NCBI GenBank assembly: GCA_020849655.1
Contig: JADLFU010000232.1
Span: 1-64,000, forward strand
DNA from: Polyangiaceae bacterium
GTDB taxonomy: Bacteria > Myxococcota_A > Polyangia > Polyangiales > Polyangiaceae
DNA length: 64,000 bases
Direction of reading: 5' to 3'
Shown: positions 27,981 to 37,115 of the stretch, one piece after another
Layout of the letters: each line of letters starts with the position of its first letter
Numbering within the stretch: position 1 is the first letter of the stretch
Position numbers and translations under genes: made by a program
Notes under the pieces: generated by a model
What the model saw: the letters and a program-made list of their open reading frames with translations, nothing else
Told to the model about the DNA's origin: nothing
The model's database searches: none

Positions 27981-28647
27981 AGTTGATGTTGAAGTTGCCC
28001 ATCTGGTGCACGCGCACCCCGATGTCCTCGAGCGGCTGGCAGCGCTGGACGAACCGCTGCGCGAGCTGCGTCGTCAGCGACACCGCCTGCAGCAGGCTCT
28101 TGCCCTCGACCTCGCAGACCTCGCCGAGCGTGGTCTTCACGCCGAGCATGAAGAGGCCCTTCACCCAGTCGAAGATGACGTCGTTGTCCTCGGCCTGGCC
28201 GGCCTGCCCCGTGTACCCGATGATGAAGCGGGCCGGGTCGACGACCTGCACGCTCATCTCGCCGAAGATGCGCGGCGTGACCATCTCCTGCGTCAGCGGA
28301 TCGATGGTCTCGCCGATGGGGCCGCCGACGGGCAGGCCGCGGATCGGCTGGTTCTTCACGAAGTAGATCTCGGCGATGAAGATGTTCCCGCCGGTGAACT
28401 CGTTCACGAAATGGCCGAGGAACGGGATGTTCTGCGTCGAGAGCGTGTGGCGCTGCCCGCCTGGCAGCACGCCCATGCACTGACCGTTCTTGAAGAACAC
28501 CGCGACCTCGTCCGAGTCGACGGTGAGCTGTGACATCAGCGGGATGTTCTGGTCGGGCCACTTCCAGACGACGAGGTGATTCTTGTCGTCGGGCCGCGCC
28601 AACATCATCTGCTTCACGCCGGCCTTCACGAAATCCAGGATGGACAT
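27412..28647 (-). CDS. SPFH-domain protein with tandem zinc ribbons
   Basis: 411 residues from ATG 28645-28647, with aaaggag upstream on the coding strand. The N-terminal about 270 residues are an SPFH/band 7-type domain of the 'virion core/YdjI' kind, starting SILDFVKAGVKQMML with a DEVAVFF-like strand. A charged helix follows (RARLVAAQAEVAKANRG), then a Gln/Met/Pro-rich linker. Two zinc ribbons end the protein, each CxxC-x13-CxxC (CRKC..CAEC and CTSC..CANC). SPFH proteins form large oligomeric scaffolds at membranes; this one has no transmembrane segment. No partner gene is adjacent. Confidence 0.88.
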   Translation of the reverse strand: MSILDFVKAGVKQMMLARPDDKNHLVVWKWPDQNIPLMSQLTVDSDEVAVFFKNGQCMGVLPGGQRHTLSTQNIPFLGHFVNEFTGGNIFIAEIYFVKNQPIRGLPVGGPIGETIDPLTQEMVTPRIFGEMSVQVVDPARFIIGYTGQAGQAEDNDVIFDWVKGLFMLGVKTTLGEVCEVEGKSLLQAVSLTTQLAQRFVQRCQPLEDIGVRVHQMGNFNINFSAEDRARLVAAQAEVAKANRGVAIAQAQAKAKQFELDQKFGQDQRYVQQLAGNYQNYMAGQAMVAAAGNEGGGMAPMGAQMAAGIGMAGYMQQNMMNPQGPQFPAPGMQGPQGQQPMQAQPPQAMAPQGAGGAACRKCNAANAPNAKFCAECGTPMAPPAPAQRFCTSCGSQNMGTAKFCANCGTGFG

Positions 28648-28759
28648 GCTCTGTTGGGCTCCTTTGGGCGCGCCCGAGGGGACGCGTCGACCGAAGAGGC
28701 TAACCACGGATCCGCGGCTGTTCAACCTGGTTCGAGCCCCGGCCTCGCGCCGCCGCGCG

Positions 28760-29485
28760 TCAGCGGGCGTCGATGGCGGCGCGAATGTCCCGGACGGCGC
28801 CCGCGAGGCCCGAGAACAGCGCGTCCGCGACCAGCGCGTGGCCGATATTGAGCTCTTCCATGTGCGGCAACGCGGCGATCGGCCCGACGTTGTGCCGCGT
28901 GAGGCCGTGCCCGGCGGCGACGCGGAGGCCGAGCCCGTGGGCCGCCTCGCACGCCGCGCGCAGCCGCGCGAGCTCCGCGTCCCGGGCGGCGCCCGAGAGG
29001 TGGCAATACTCGCCCGTGTGCAGCTCGACCGCGTGCGCGCCCACGCGCCTCGACGCGGCGAGCTGCGCCTCGACCGGCGCGACGAACATCGAGACGGCGA
29101 TGCCCGCGGCCGACAGCGCGCCCACCAGCGGCGCGAGCGCGCGCTCCTGCCCCGCGACGTCGAGGCCGCCCTCCGTCGTGCGCTCCTCGCGGCGCTCCGG
29201 CACGAGGGTCACGATCTCCGGGCGCAGCCCGAGCGCGAGGTCGCGCATCTCGGCCGTCGCCGCGCACTCGAAGTTCAGCGCCGTCTGCACCGCGGCGCGC
29301 AGCCGCGCGACGTCGTCGTCGACGATGTGGCGGCGATCCTCGCGCAGGTGGCAGGTGATGCCGTCCGCCCCCGCGAGCTCGCAGACGCCCGCGGCGAGGA
29401 CGGGATCGGGGTAGCGCGTGCCGCGCGCGTTGCGCACGGTCGCCACGTGGTCGACGTTGACGTGGAGCCGGACGCGCGCGGTCAC
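28760..29485 (-). CDS. pdxJ: Pyridoxine 5'-phosphate synthase
   Basis: 241 residues from GTG 29483-29485. PdxJ joins 3-amino-2-oxopropyl phosphate and 1-deoxyxylulose 5-phosphate to make pyridoxine 5'-phosphate in vitamin B6 synthesis. The signature blocks are clear: [58 protein letters not shown] and the [10 protein letters not shown] loop. All active-site residues I know of in these blocks are present. The start overlaps the upstream SDR stop by four bases (GTGA), so the pair is one unit. Confidence 0.95.
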   Translation of the reverse strand: MTARVRLHVNVDHVATVRNARGTRYPDPVLAAGVCELAGADGITCHLREDRRHIVDDDVARLRAAVQTALNFECAATAEMRDLALGLRPEIVTLVPERREERTTEGGLDVAGQERALAPLVGALSAAGIAVSMFVAPVEAQLAASRRVGAHAVELHTGEYCHLSGAARDAELARLRAACEAAHGLGLRVAAGHGLTRHNVGPIAALPHMEELNIGHALVADALFSGLAGAVRDIRAAIDAR

Positions 29486-30288
29486 TCGGCGAGCCCCTTG
29501 AACCGGCCCACGACGGCGTCGGTCAGCGATGGCGCGACACGCTTCAGCGCGTCGACGACGTACGTCTCCGCCGTCACGAGCAGGCGCCCCTGGTCGCGAA
29601 GGATGGCTCGCGAGATCCCGTCGGCGACCCTCGACGGCGGCACCGTCCTCGTCTCGAAGAACCTCACCGAGCGGGCCCGCGCGCGCTCGTCCGCGAAGCG
29701 GGCGCTCTTGACGATGTCGGTGTTGACGCCGCCCGGGTGCACCGAGGTGACGCCGACCCCCGTGCCGACGAGCTCCGCGCGCAGCGCCTCGGTGAAGCCG
29801 CGCACCGCGAACTTCGTCGCGCAGTACGCGGACTGCGTCGGCAGGCCGATGAGGCCGAACACGCTCGAGATGTTGACGATGTGCCCCTCGCCCTGCTCGA
29901 CGAGGCGCGGCAGGAAGAGCTTCGAGCCGTAGACCACCCCCCAGAAATTGATGCCGACGACCCACTCGAAGTCGGCGAGGTCGTGCTCCGCGACCGTCTG
30001 CGAGACGGCGACGCCGGCGTTGTTCACGACGACGTGGACGCGCCCGTGCGCCGCGTGGACGTCGTCGACGAGGCGGGCCATCTCGTCCTCCTTCGACACG
30101 TCGACGCGGTGCACGCTCGCGCGCTTGCCCCGCGCGCGCACCTCGCGCGCCGTCTCGTCCATCCCCGCCTCGTTGACGTCGGCGATCGCGACGTCGCACC
30201 CGTCGGCCGCGAGGCGCAGCGCCGTGGCGCGACCAATGCCGCCGGCCCCGCCGGTGACGACCGCGACCTTGCCCTTCAGCGTCTTCAT
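29482..30288 (-). CDS. Short-chain dehydrogenase/reductase
   Basis: 268 residues with classical SDR motifs: cofactor loop TGGAGGIG (12-19), VNNAG, catalytic Ser and the YCATK motif. The acidic residue in IADVNE at the end of the second strand favours NAD(H). After the YCATK, the [10 protein letters not shown] motif fits the family. The substrate is unknown; the C-terminal region resembles SDRs of lipid and steroid metabolism. It is coupled to pdxJ by a GTGA overlap, with no obvious functional link. Confidence 0.9.
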   Translation of the reverse strand: MKTLKGKVAVVTGGAGGIGRATALRLAADGCDVAIADVNEAGMDETAREVRARGKRASVHRVDVSKEDEMARLVDDVHAAHGRVHVVVNNAGVAVSQTVAEHDLADFEWVVGINFWGVVYGSKLFLPRLVEQGEGHIVNISSVFGLIGLPTQSAYCATKFAVRGFTEALRAELVGTGVGVTSVHPGGVNTDIVKSARFADERARARSVRFFETRTVPPSRVADGISRAILRDQGRLLVTAETYVVDALKRVAPSLTDAVVGRFKGLAE

Positions 30289-30327
30289 GCGCCGGGTCGT
30301 AGTGCGTCTGGGGCGCGCTGACGAGCG

Positions 30328-30819
30328 CTAGCCGAAGATGGCGGGCAGCGACAGAAAAGCGACGCTCAGGAACACGAACGCGATCAGCATCGCCGGGATC
30401 GCCAGGCCCGCGATGATGCCGCCGATCGCCAGCCCCTTGCCGCCGAGCTCGTTTGGTTTGTTGGATATGTTGACGAGCGCGAACGCGCCGGTGCCCACCG
30501 CGACCAGCGTGAACGCGAGCGCGAACCAGCTGCAGCACAGGCCCGCCGGCAGCCCCACGAGCCCCGCGACGAGCGAGACGATGGCGAGCGGCTCGATCTT
30601 CTTCTGTCCGCCGAGCGGCGCGCCCGGCGCCGCGGGGAGGTAGCCCCCCACGGGCCCACCAGGCGGCGGCTGGGGCTGGGTTCCGTACCCGCCCGGCGGA
30701 AGCGGCGCGCCCGGAGTCGTGGGCGGGCCGTAGCCCTGCTGGAGGGGAGCGCCCGGAGCGGTGGGCGGGCCGTAGCCCTGGGGCGTGCCGCCGGGAGGCG
30801 GGCCGTAAGGGGGTTGCAT
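30328..30819 (-). CDS. DUF4190 membrane protein
   Basis: 163 residues. The N-terminal about 70 residues are Pro/Gly/Tyr-rich (repeats of GYGPPT.PGAPL). Two transmembrane helices follow (about 77-115 and 128-158) around a conserved Lys/Gly/Gly loop ([13 protein letters not shown]). This is a DUF4190-type protein, which is common in myxobacteria next to DUF2752 genes; the function is unknown. It starts about 380 bp after the DUF2752 start, in a different frame, and lies 39 bp before the SDR gene. Confidence 0.8.
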   Translation of the reverse strand: MQPPYGPPPGGTPQGYGPPTAPGAPLQQGYGPPTTPGAPLPPGGYGTQPQPPPGGPVGGYLPAAPGAPLGGQKKIEPLAIVSLVAGLVGLPAGLCCSWFALAFTLVAVGTGAFALVNISNKPNELGGKGLAIGGIIAGLAIPAMLIAFVFLSVAFLSLPAIFG

Positions 30820-30820
30820 G

Positions 30821-31198
30821 GGGAGAGCCTCGGTGGGGTGTGAGCGGCTGGCGCCAGCGGGCCGCGTGCCCGACGAGCACGACCAGCGACGAGAGCGCCA
30901 CCAGCCAGTAGACGACGTAGAGCGCCGGCGCGGCGCGGTGCAGCGAGAGCGCGCGATCGACGTCGCCGTGCCCGAGCGCCGCGAACGCGCGGGTGAGGCC
31001 GCAGGTCGGGCACGGCGCGCCGAGCAGCGCGCGCAGCCAGCACGACGGACCGACGCTCACCTCACCGCGCTCGATCGCGTCGGGCGAGACGACCAGGCTG
31101 ACGATCACCGCGTACCAGGTCGGCAGCGCGAGCGCGGCGGCGCCCGCGACCCACGGCAGCCGGGGGTTCGACAGCGGCGACGACGCGGTCGACGGCAT
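30821..31198 (-). CDS. DUF2752 gene, with no stop before the next gene
   Basis: The first about 110 residues of this frame match DUF2752: a Trp/Pro-rich transmembrane start (YAVIVSLVV), then [27 protein letters not shown], and a second helix ([17 protein letters not shown]). The coordinate 30821 is the limit used here, not a real end. No stop occurs in this frame from here to pdxJ (28760), and the plus-strand sequence from 30780 to 30900 holds no minus-strand stop in any frame. Either the C-terminus has been lost or the true protein continues antiparallel to known domains. The ATG at 31196-31198 is good. Confidence 0.55.
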
Positions 31199-31260
31199 TC
31201 GCCCCCACGGTACACGAGACTCGTTGCGCCTCGGGCCGGTTGTTTGCGACGTTGCAGCGC

Positions 31261-32076
31261 ATGCAATCTCCTCCGGGGTGGGGTGGCCAGCAGGCCCAGA
31301 CGCTGGAGTCGCCGTCGGAGCAGGCCGGCGCGCGGCGCGACGACGTCTCGGTGATCGACGCGATCAAGTTCCCGTTCCAGGGCGAGCACTGGCTGTCGAA
31401 CCTCTTCCTCGCGTTCGTCTTCCAGCTCATCCCGGTGCTCGGGCAGATCGCGCTGCTCGGGTGGCACGCGGAGATCATGCACAGGCTCCGCAGCGGCGAT
31501 CCCCGGCCCGCGCCGAAGCTCGAGTTCGGCGACATGATGCACTACTTCTCGCGGGGCGTGCCGTCGTTCCTCGGCGGGATCGTCGTCGGGATGCCGTTCG
31601 GGTTCCTCATCGGGGTGGTCGTCGGGCTCGGGGGCTTCATCGCCGGGATCGTCGCGGGCGCGATGAGGATCCGCGGGCCCGAGGTCGTCCTCGTGGTGTA
31701 CGGCCTCGCCGGGGTCGTGATGCTGATCGCGTCGCCCTTGATGATGATCGCGGGCAACGCCGTCACCACGCGCGCGGAGCTCACCGAGGACGGCGGCAAG
31801 GCGCTCGAGTTCGGGAAGCTGTGGAGCTACGCGTCGAGGACGTGGGGGATCGTGCTCATCGCGTGGTTCGGGTTCGTCTGCATGAGCATGCTGATCGCGC
31901 TCGCGGGGCTGCTCGTCTGCTTCTTCGGGGTGTACCTCGCCGCCGTCGCCATCTCGATCGCGCGGGTGCACCTGCGGTGGCAGATCTACGAGGTGTATCT
32001 GTCGCGCGGCGGTGAGCCGATCCCGCTGAAATTTCCGCGCGATCCGGTGCCCTCGGAGGCCGCGCGCCGCGCGTGA
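31261..32076 (+). CDS. DUF4013 membrane protein
   Basis: 271 residues, a polytopic membrane protein of the DUF4013 family. The first 35 residues are polar and Gln/Ser-rich, followed by a [12 protein letters not shown] segment and at least five further hydrophobic helices (near 105-135, 140-165 and 200-230). The function of the family is unknown; it often clusters with DUF2752 and DUF4190 genes as here. ATG 31261 is preferred over an upstream TTG. It diverges from the DUF2752 gene with 62 bp between the starts. Confidence 0.82.
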   Translation: MQSPPGWGGQQAQTLESPSEQAGARRDDVSVIDAIKFPFQGEHWLSNLFLAFVFQLIPVLGQIALLGWHAEIMHRLRSGDPRPAPKLEFGDMMHYFSRGVPSFLGGIVVGMPFGFLIGVVVGLGGFIAGIVAGAMRIRGPEVVLVVYGLAGVVMLIASPLMMIAGNAVTTRAELTEDGGKALEFGKLWSYASRTWGIVLIAWFGFVCMSMLIALAGLLVCFFGVYLAAVAISIARVHLRWQIYEVYLSRGGEPIPLKFPRDPVPSEAARRA

Positions 32077-32140
32077 GCTGACGCGCCGCGCCGGTGCTCT
32101 CCGCTTGCCGGCGCGCGCGGCGCGCCGTACGACGCGGGCC

Positions 32141-33238
32141 GTGACCGCGACCGATTTCGACCTCCGCCCGAACCCTCGCCCTCACTCCGACGCCGAGCGC
32201 CTGAAGGTGCTGGAGAGCCCCGGCTTCGGGCGCTTCTTCACCGACCACATGGTCTCGATCCGCTACGTCGAGGGGCAGGGGTGGCTGCGCGGCGCGCTCG
32301 AGGCGTACGCGCCGATCACGCTCGATCCTGCCGCCAGCGTGCTGCACTACGGTCAGGCGATCTTCGAGGGGTTCAAGGCGTACCGCGCCGACGGCGGGAT
32401 CGTCACGTTCCGACCCGACGCGAACGCGCGCAGGTTCGCGAGGTCGGCGGAGCGCCTCGCGATGCCGCCGCTGCCGGTCGAGACGTTCATCGCCGCCGCC
32501 GACGCGCTCATCGCGCGGGACGCCGCGTGGGTGCCCACGGCCCCCGACACGAGCCTGTACCTGCGCCCGCTGATGATCGCGACCGAGGGCGTGCTCGGCG
32601 TCCGGCCGGCGCACGAGTACCTGTTCTTGCTCTTCGCGTCGCCCGCGGGGGCGTATTTCTCGGGCGGCGTGAAGCCCGTGTCGGTCTGGATCAGCGAGGA
32701 CTACGTCCGCGCGGCGCCGGGCGGCACCGGCACCGCGAAGTGCGCGGGCAACTACGCCGCGAGCCTCGTCGCGCAGCGCGACGCGCTCGCGAAGGGCTGC
32801 GACCAGGTCGTCTGGATCGACGCCGTGGAGCGCAAGTGGATCGAGGAGATGGGCGGGATGAACGTGATGTTCGTCTACGAGGAGGGCGGCAAGCCGTCGC
32901 TCGTGACCCCCGACCTCTCGAGCGGCACGCTGCTGCCGGGCGTCACGCGCGACAGCCTGCTCACGCTCGCGCGCGACCGCGGCTGGCGGGCGACCGAGCG
33001 CCGCGTGTCGGTGGACGAGCTCACGGCCGACATCGCCTCGGGCAAGCTGAAGGAGGCGTTCGCGTGCGGCACCGCCGCCGTGATCACGCCGATCGGGCTC
33101 GTGAAGTCGGCGCGCGGCGCGTGGACGATCGCGGACGGCCAGCCGGGCAAGGTGACGATGGACCTGCGCCACCAGCTGCTCGAGCTGCAGCACGGCCGCG
33201 CGCCCGATCCGCACGGCTGGGTGCACCGCGTCGGCTGA
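32141..33238 (+). CDS. ilvE: Branched-chain amino acid aminotransferase
   Basis: 365 residues from GTG 32141. This is a class IV PLP enzyme of the larger, eukaryote-like BCAT type: DHMVSIRYVEGQGW, the LHYGQAIFEGFKAYR motif with an Arg, NARRFARSAERLAMP, YLRPLMIATEG, KCAGNYAASL with the PLP Lys, EEMGGMNVMFVYE, and GTLLPGVTRDS. It transfers amino groups between 2-oxoglutarate and the branched-chain keto acids in Ile, Leu and Val synthesis and breakdown. A TTG at 32105 would add 12 Arg/Ala residues and is less likely. Confidence 0.94.
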   Translation: MTATDFDLRPNPRPHSDAERLKVLESPGFGRFFTDHMVSIRYVEGQGWLRGALEAYAPITLDPAASVLHYGQAIFEGFKAYRADGGIVTFRPDANARRFARSAERLAMPPLPVETFIAAADALIARDAAWVPTAPDTSLYLRPLMIATEGVLGVRPAHEYLFLLFASPAGAYFSGGVKPVSVWISEDYVRAAPGGTGTAKCAGNYAASLVAQRDALAKGCDQVVWIDAVERKWIEEMGGMNVMFVYEEGGKPSLVTPDLSSGTLLPGVTRDSLLTLARDRGWRATERRVSVDELTADIASGKLKEAFACGTAAVITPIGLVKSARGAWTIADGQPGKVTMDLRHQLLELQHGRAPDPHGWVHRVG

Positions 33239-33298
33239 CGCCGGCCGTCGGGCGCCGGCAATTTGTCGGGTGACAGCGCGCCGTGGCAGAAGGGCTCC

Positions 33299-33817
33299 AT
33301 GCGCCCGATCGCCTGCCTCGCCACCCTCTCCGCGACCCTCGCCGGCTGCATCGTCGTGCAGCGCGCGCCCGCGCCCGCGCAGCCCGCGCCCCAGGCGGCG
33401 TCGAGCGACGCCGCGCCCCCCGCGGCGGCGAGCTCGACCGCGGGCTCGTACCGAGGGTGGAACGTCCGCCTGAAGCCGATCGCGCTCACGCCGCCGTCGC
33501 GCGGCGAGCCCGAGGCCGACGACGTGGTCAAGGTCCGCAGCCGCGTGAACTCGGAGGTCGAGCCGCACCACCCGGAGCTGCGCGCCTGCTACGACGAGGG
33601 CCTCGGCCGCAACGACAAGCTCGCCGGGATCGTGCAGGTGAAGTTCACCGTCGCGCCCAACGGCGAGCCGGTGGCGGTGGCCGACGAGGGCTCGTCGCTG
33701 AGCGACAAGGACGTGATCTCCTGCATCCTGTCGAGGTTCGCGAAGATGCGCTTCACCCCGTGGGAGGGCAAGGCGGTCACCCTCCTCTACCCGATGGAGT
33801 TCTCCCGCGCGAAGTGA
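33299..33817 (+). CDS. AgmX/PglI C-terminal domain lipoprotein
   Basis: 172 residues from ATG 33299, with a signal peptide and lipobox (LAGC). After a Pro/Ala linker, the C-terminal about 90 residues match the AgmX/PglI C-terminal domain: RSRVNSEVEPHHPELRACYDEGL, the VKFTVAPNGE strand and a C-terminal ILSRFAKMRFTPWEG. In Myxococcus, proteins with this domain are linked to gliding motility and envelope complexes. It is a small free-standing version. It converges with serA, with 2 bp between the stops. Confidence 0.85.
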   Translation: MRPIACLATLSATLAGCIVVQRAPAPAQPAPQAASSDAAPPAAASSTAGSYRGWNVRLKPIALTPPSRGEPEADDVVKVRSRVNSEVEPHHPELRACYDEGLGRNDKLAGIVQVKFTVAPNGEPVAVADEGSSLSDKDVISCILSRFAKMRFTPWEGKAVTLLYPMEFSRAK

Positions 33818-33819
33818 GG

Positions 33820-35028
33820 TCAGAGCACGCGCGTGCGGATGCTCGTCGGCAGCTTCTCGATCTCGTCGCGCACGCCGCTCGCCGCCTGCTCGTCGAGGTC
33901 CATCAGCAGGTAGCCGATGTCGGGATCGGTCGAGAGGATCTGCGCGTGGATGTTCGCGCCGCTCCCCGCCACCACGCGGTTGATGTCGCGGAGCACGCCC
34001 GGCACGTTGCGGTGGACGTTGACGAGGCGGCGCGTGCCCCTCGTCAGCGGCAGCTCCACCTGGGGGAAATTGACCGCGTTCGTCGTCGCGCCGCCCTCGG
34101 CGAATTTCGCGATGGTCGTCGCGACCTCGCGCCCGATCGCGGCCTGCGCCTCCGCCGTCGAGCCGCCGATGTGCGGCGTGAGGATGACGTTCGGCAGGCC
34201 GCGGAGCGCGCTCTCGAACCCTGCGCCGTTCGCCTCCGGCTCCTCCGGGTAGACGTCGACCGCGGCGCCGGCGAGGTGCCCGCGGCGGAGCGCGTCCGCG
34301 AGCGCGTCGATCACGACGACCGTGCCGCGGCTCGCGTTCAGGAGGTACGAGCCAGCCTTCATCTTCGCGAGCTCGGCCTCGCCGATCATGTCCTTCGTCT
34401 GCGGCGTCTCGGGCACGTGCAGCGTGACGAAGTCCGCCTCGGCGAACAATTCGTCGAGCGTCAGGCACGCGCGGTTGTTGCCCATCGGCAGGCGCTGCGC
34501 GACGTCGAAGAACACGACGCGCATGCCCATCATCTCGGCGATGACGCCGACCTGCCGCCCGATGTGCCCGTAGCCCACGATGCCGAGCGTCTTGCCGCGC
34601 ACCTCGAAGCTGCTGGTCGCGACCTTCTTCCACGTGCCCTCGTGGACCTCGCGGCTGCGGTCGCCGAGCTGCCGCGCGAGGCAGACGATCTCGGCCATGA
34701 TCAGCTCGGCGACGCTGCGCGTGTTCGAGAACGGCGCGTTGAACACCGGCACGCCGCGGCGGTTGGCGGACGCGAGATCGACCTGGTTCGTCCCGATGCA
34801 GAAGCAGCCGATCGCGAGCAAATCGCGCCCCGCCTCGAGCGCGCGGTCGGTCATGCGCGTCTTCGACCGGATGCCGATGACCTGCACGCCGGCCAGCTTC
34901 GCGACGAGCTCGTCCTCCTTCAGCGCGGTCGGCAGCAGCGTGACCTCGTGGCCCGCGTCGAGCAGCAGATCGCGCGCGCCTGGGTGGATGGCCTCGAGCA
35001 AGAGGATGCGGAGCTTCGACGGGTTCAT
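33820..35028 (-). CDS. serA: D-3-phosphoglycerate dehydrogenase
   Basis: 402 residues. SerA oxidises 3-phosphoglycerate to 3-phosphohydroxypyruvate, the first step of serine synthesis. Clear are the NAD-binding GYGHIGRQVGVIAEMMGM block, catalytic Arg, Glu and His (RSKTRMT, EEPEANG, TPHIGGSTAEAQ) and a C-terminal ACT domain (RLVNVHRNVPGVLRDINRVV) that usually binds L-serine for feedback control. It is the shorter, E. coli-like form with one ACT domain and no intervening domain. ATG 35026-35028 is well placed. It diverges from the methyltransferase gene. Confidence 0.95.
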   Translation of the reverse strand: MNPSKLRILLLEAIHPGARDLLLDAGHEVTLLPTALKEDELVAKLAGVQVIGIRSKTRMTDRALEAGRDLLAIGCFCIGTNQVDLASANRRGVPVFNAPFSNTRSVAELIMAEIVCLARQLGDRSREVHEGTWKKVATSSFEVRGKTLGIVGYGHIGRQVGVIAEMMGMRVVFFDVAQRLPMGNNRACLTLDELFAEADFVTLHVPETPQTKDMIGEAELAKMKAGSYLLNASRGTVVVIDALADALRRGHLAGAAVDVYPEEPEANGAGFESALRGLPNVILTPHIGGSTAEAQAAIGREVATTIAKFAEGGATTNAVNFPQVELPLTRGTRRLVNVHRNVPGVLRDINRVVAGSGANIHAQILSTDPDIGYLLMDLDEQAASGVRDEIEKLPTSIRTRVL

Positions 35029-35130
35029 GAGGACGCGGGAGAAACCGCGAGCGGGCCGCTCCGTCAAGCCGGGCGTGAAAATTTCGCGCGGGCGCTTCAC
35101 TCGCTGGGCGCGCCGACCTACGGTCGCGCG

Positions 35131-35772
35131 ATGAGGCTGGATCCGTGGCGTGAGCGCTGGGAAGCGGGGCAGACGGGGTTCCACGAGGCCGCGCCGAACG
35201 CGCTGCTCGTCGCGCACGCGGACGCCCTGGTCGGGCAGAGGCGCGTGCTCGTGCCGCTGTGCGGAAAATCCAACGATCTTACCTACCTCCGCTCGCGCGG
35301 GCACGAGGTCGTCGGCGTCGAGGGCGTGGAGATGGCCGCGCTCGCGTACTTCGCGGAGCGCGGCGTCCTGCCGAAGGACGAGGTCCGCGACGGCGCGCGC
35401 ACCCTCTCGCACGACGGGGTGACGATCGTCGTCGCCGACTACTTCGACGCGACGCTCGAGCCCTGCGACGCCGTCTACGACCGCGGGGCCATCGTCGCCG
35501 TCGATCCCTCGCTGCGCGGGCGCTACGCGGAGAAGACCCTGTCGCTGCTCACGCGCCCCGCGACGCTGCTCGTCGTGGGCTTCTCGTACGATCAGACCGA
35601 GATGGCTGGGCCGCCGTTCAGCCTGTCGGAGGGCGACGTGCGGGCGCTGTTCGGCGCGCATGGCGCCGTCGAGAAGGCGTCGTCGCGGGACGCGCTGGCC
35701 GAGAACCCCCGCTTCCGCGAGCGCGGCGCGACGGCGATCGAGGAGGCGGTGTTCCGCGTCGAGCTCACCTGA
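35131..35772 (+). CDS. Thiopurine S-methyltransferase family protein
   Basis: 213 residues with the TPMT signature: WRERWEAGQTGFHEAAPN near the N-terminus, the SAM site VLVPLCGKSNDLTYLRSRGHEVVGVEG, and the DAVYDRGAIVAVDPSLRGRY block. Bacterial TPMT-like enzymes use SAM to methylate thiols, tellurite or selenite, or related small molecules; the substrate here cannot be told. It has its own short promoter region (about 100 bp) opposite serA and converges with the second Ser/Thr kinase gene. Confidence 0.88.
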   Translation: MRLDPWRERWEAGQTGFHEAAPNALLVAHADALVGQRRVLVPLCGKSNDLTYLRSRGHEVVGVEGVEMAALAYFAERGVLPKDEVRDGARTLSHDGVTIVVADYFDATLEPCDAVYDRGAIVAVDPSLRGRYAEKTLSLLTRPATLLVVGFSYDQTEMAGPPFSLSEGDVRALFGAHGAVEKASSRDALAENPRFRERGATAIEEAVFRVELT

Positions 35773-35798
35773 GCCGATCCGCCCGCGGCGCTCTCCGC

Positions 35799-37109
35799 TC
35801 AGCGCGCCACCAGGTAGGCGACGACGCCGAGCGCCAGCATCACGAGCGCGACGACCGGCCACACCCACCCGGGCATCCCGCGCACCTCCGTGACCGCTGG
35901 CGTGGGCGCGCGGGGTCGCGACGACGGCGCCAGCGAAGGGGGGGGCGCGTCGACGAACGCCGCCGCGCCCCGCAGCGTAGTCATCGGGAGGCTCTCGGGC
36001 GGCGCCGACGCGCGCTCGAGGTGGGCGCTGAAGCGCGGCTCGATGGGCGGCGCGTCGAGCTCGATCGCGGCGTCGGGCGCCGAGTCGTCGAGCGACAGCA
36101 GGAACCGCTCGTGCCCCGCGACGAGCGGCCGTGGCGCGTCCAGGGTCTGCAGCGCGGGCTCGGCCTCGCGGCCCGAGGATCTCGACGGCGGGCCCGAGCG
36201 ATCGATCGGGATGGAGTGCGGATCCGCGCCGAGCGCCGCGGCGAGCGCGTCGACCTGCTCGCTCGCCGACGCGAAGCGACGCGCCGGATCGGTCGCGCAC
36301 GCGCGCGCGAACCACGCGTCCACCTCGGAGGGCAGGCGCGCGTTGGCGCGGGTCGGCGGCACGTACGCGCCAGCGCGGATGCTCGTGAACAGCGCGCCCA
36401 TCTCCTCGGCGGGGAACGGCACGAGCCCGACGAGCGCCTCGTACGCGACGACGCCGAGCGCCCAGAGATCGGTCGCCGCGCCCACGGCGAGCGCGTCGTC
36501 GATCTGCTCCGGCGCCATGTACGCCGGCGTGCCGAGGAGCGCGCCCGTCCGCGTGAAGGAGGTCAGCCCCGCCGTGCCCTCCGGCGCCTGCGTCGGGGCT
36601 CTCTCGGGCTCGAGCTCTCCGAGGAGGCGCGCGACGCCGAAGTCGAGCACCTTCGCGACCTCGCCGTCCTCGTCGCGCGAGAGGATGACGTTCGCCGGCT
36701 TGAAGTCTCGGTGGATGATGCCGAGCTGGTGCGCGCGGTCGAGCGCCTTGCCACATTGCCGGAGGACGGCGACGGCCTCGAGCGGGTCGAGCCTGCCGCG
36801 ATCGATGCGGTCCATCAGCGTCTCGCCCTGGAGCAGCTCCATCACGAGGTACGGTCGGCCCTCGTCGCTGACGCCGAAATCGAACACCGTGACGGCGTGC
36901 CGCGACTTCAGCTGCGCGGTGATCTGCGCCTCCTTCAGGAAGCGCGCGCGGGGCGCGTCCCCCTGGGCCGAGCCGGCCGCGAGGAGCTTCACGGCGAAGT
37001 CGGTGTTCAGGCTGGTGTGGCGCGCGCGGAAGACCTCGCCCATCCCCCCCGCGCCGATGCGCTCCCCGAGCGCGTAGCGCCCCCCGAGGAGGGACGAGGC
37101 CGGGCCCAT
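35799..37109 (-). CDS. Hanks-type Ser/Thr protein kinase of the FHA operon
   Basis: 436 residues. The kinase domain (about 11-290) has its glycine loop (GAGGMGEVF), Lys41, catalytic HRDF (Asp135; the usual Leu is replaced by Phe), KPAN, and DFG at 156-158. A Ser/Pro-rich linker is followed by one C-terminal transmembrane helix (about 417-435) and almost nothing beyond it, so it has no periplasmic sensor. It is the last gene of the run outer-membrane protein - FHA - PP2C - kinase; only 6 bp separates it from the PP2C gene. It probably phosphorylates the FHA protein or its own partners. Confidence 0.93.
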   Translation of the reverse strand: MGPASSLLGGRYALGERIGAGGMGEVFRARHTSLNTDFAVKLLAAGSAQGDAPRARFLKEAQITAQLKSRHAVTVFDFGVSDEGRPYLVMELLQGETLMDRIDRGRLDPLEAVAVLRQCGKALDRAHQLGIIHRDFKPANVILSRDEDGEVAKVLDFGVARLLGELEPERAPTQAPEGTAGLTSFTRTGALLGTPAYMAPEQIDDALAVGAATDLWALGVVAYEALVGLVPFPAEEMGALFTSIRAGAYVPPTRANARLPSEVDAWFARACATDPARRFASASEQVDALAAALGADPHSIPIDRSGPPSRSSGREAEPALQTLDAPRPLVAGHERFLLSLDDSAPDAAIELDAPPIEPRFSAHLERASAPPESLPMTTLRGAAAFVDAPPPSLAPSSRPRAPTPAVTEVRGMPGWVWPVVALVMLALGVVAYLVAR

Positions 37110-37115
37110 CGGCGC

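Noticed and set aside
28700-28760. A tRNA T-arm-like ggttcgagcc
   Set aside because: The stem does not pair properly and no acceptor or anticodon arm surrounds it.
28760-31198. One 812-codon protein joining DUF2752 and PdxJ
   Set aside because: The middle part is Arg-rich and lies across intact DUF4190 and SDR genes in other frames, so it is treated as a missing stop rather than a fusion.
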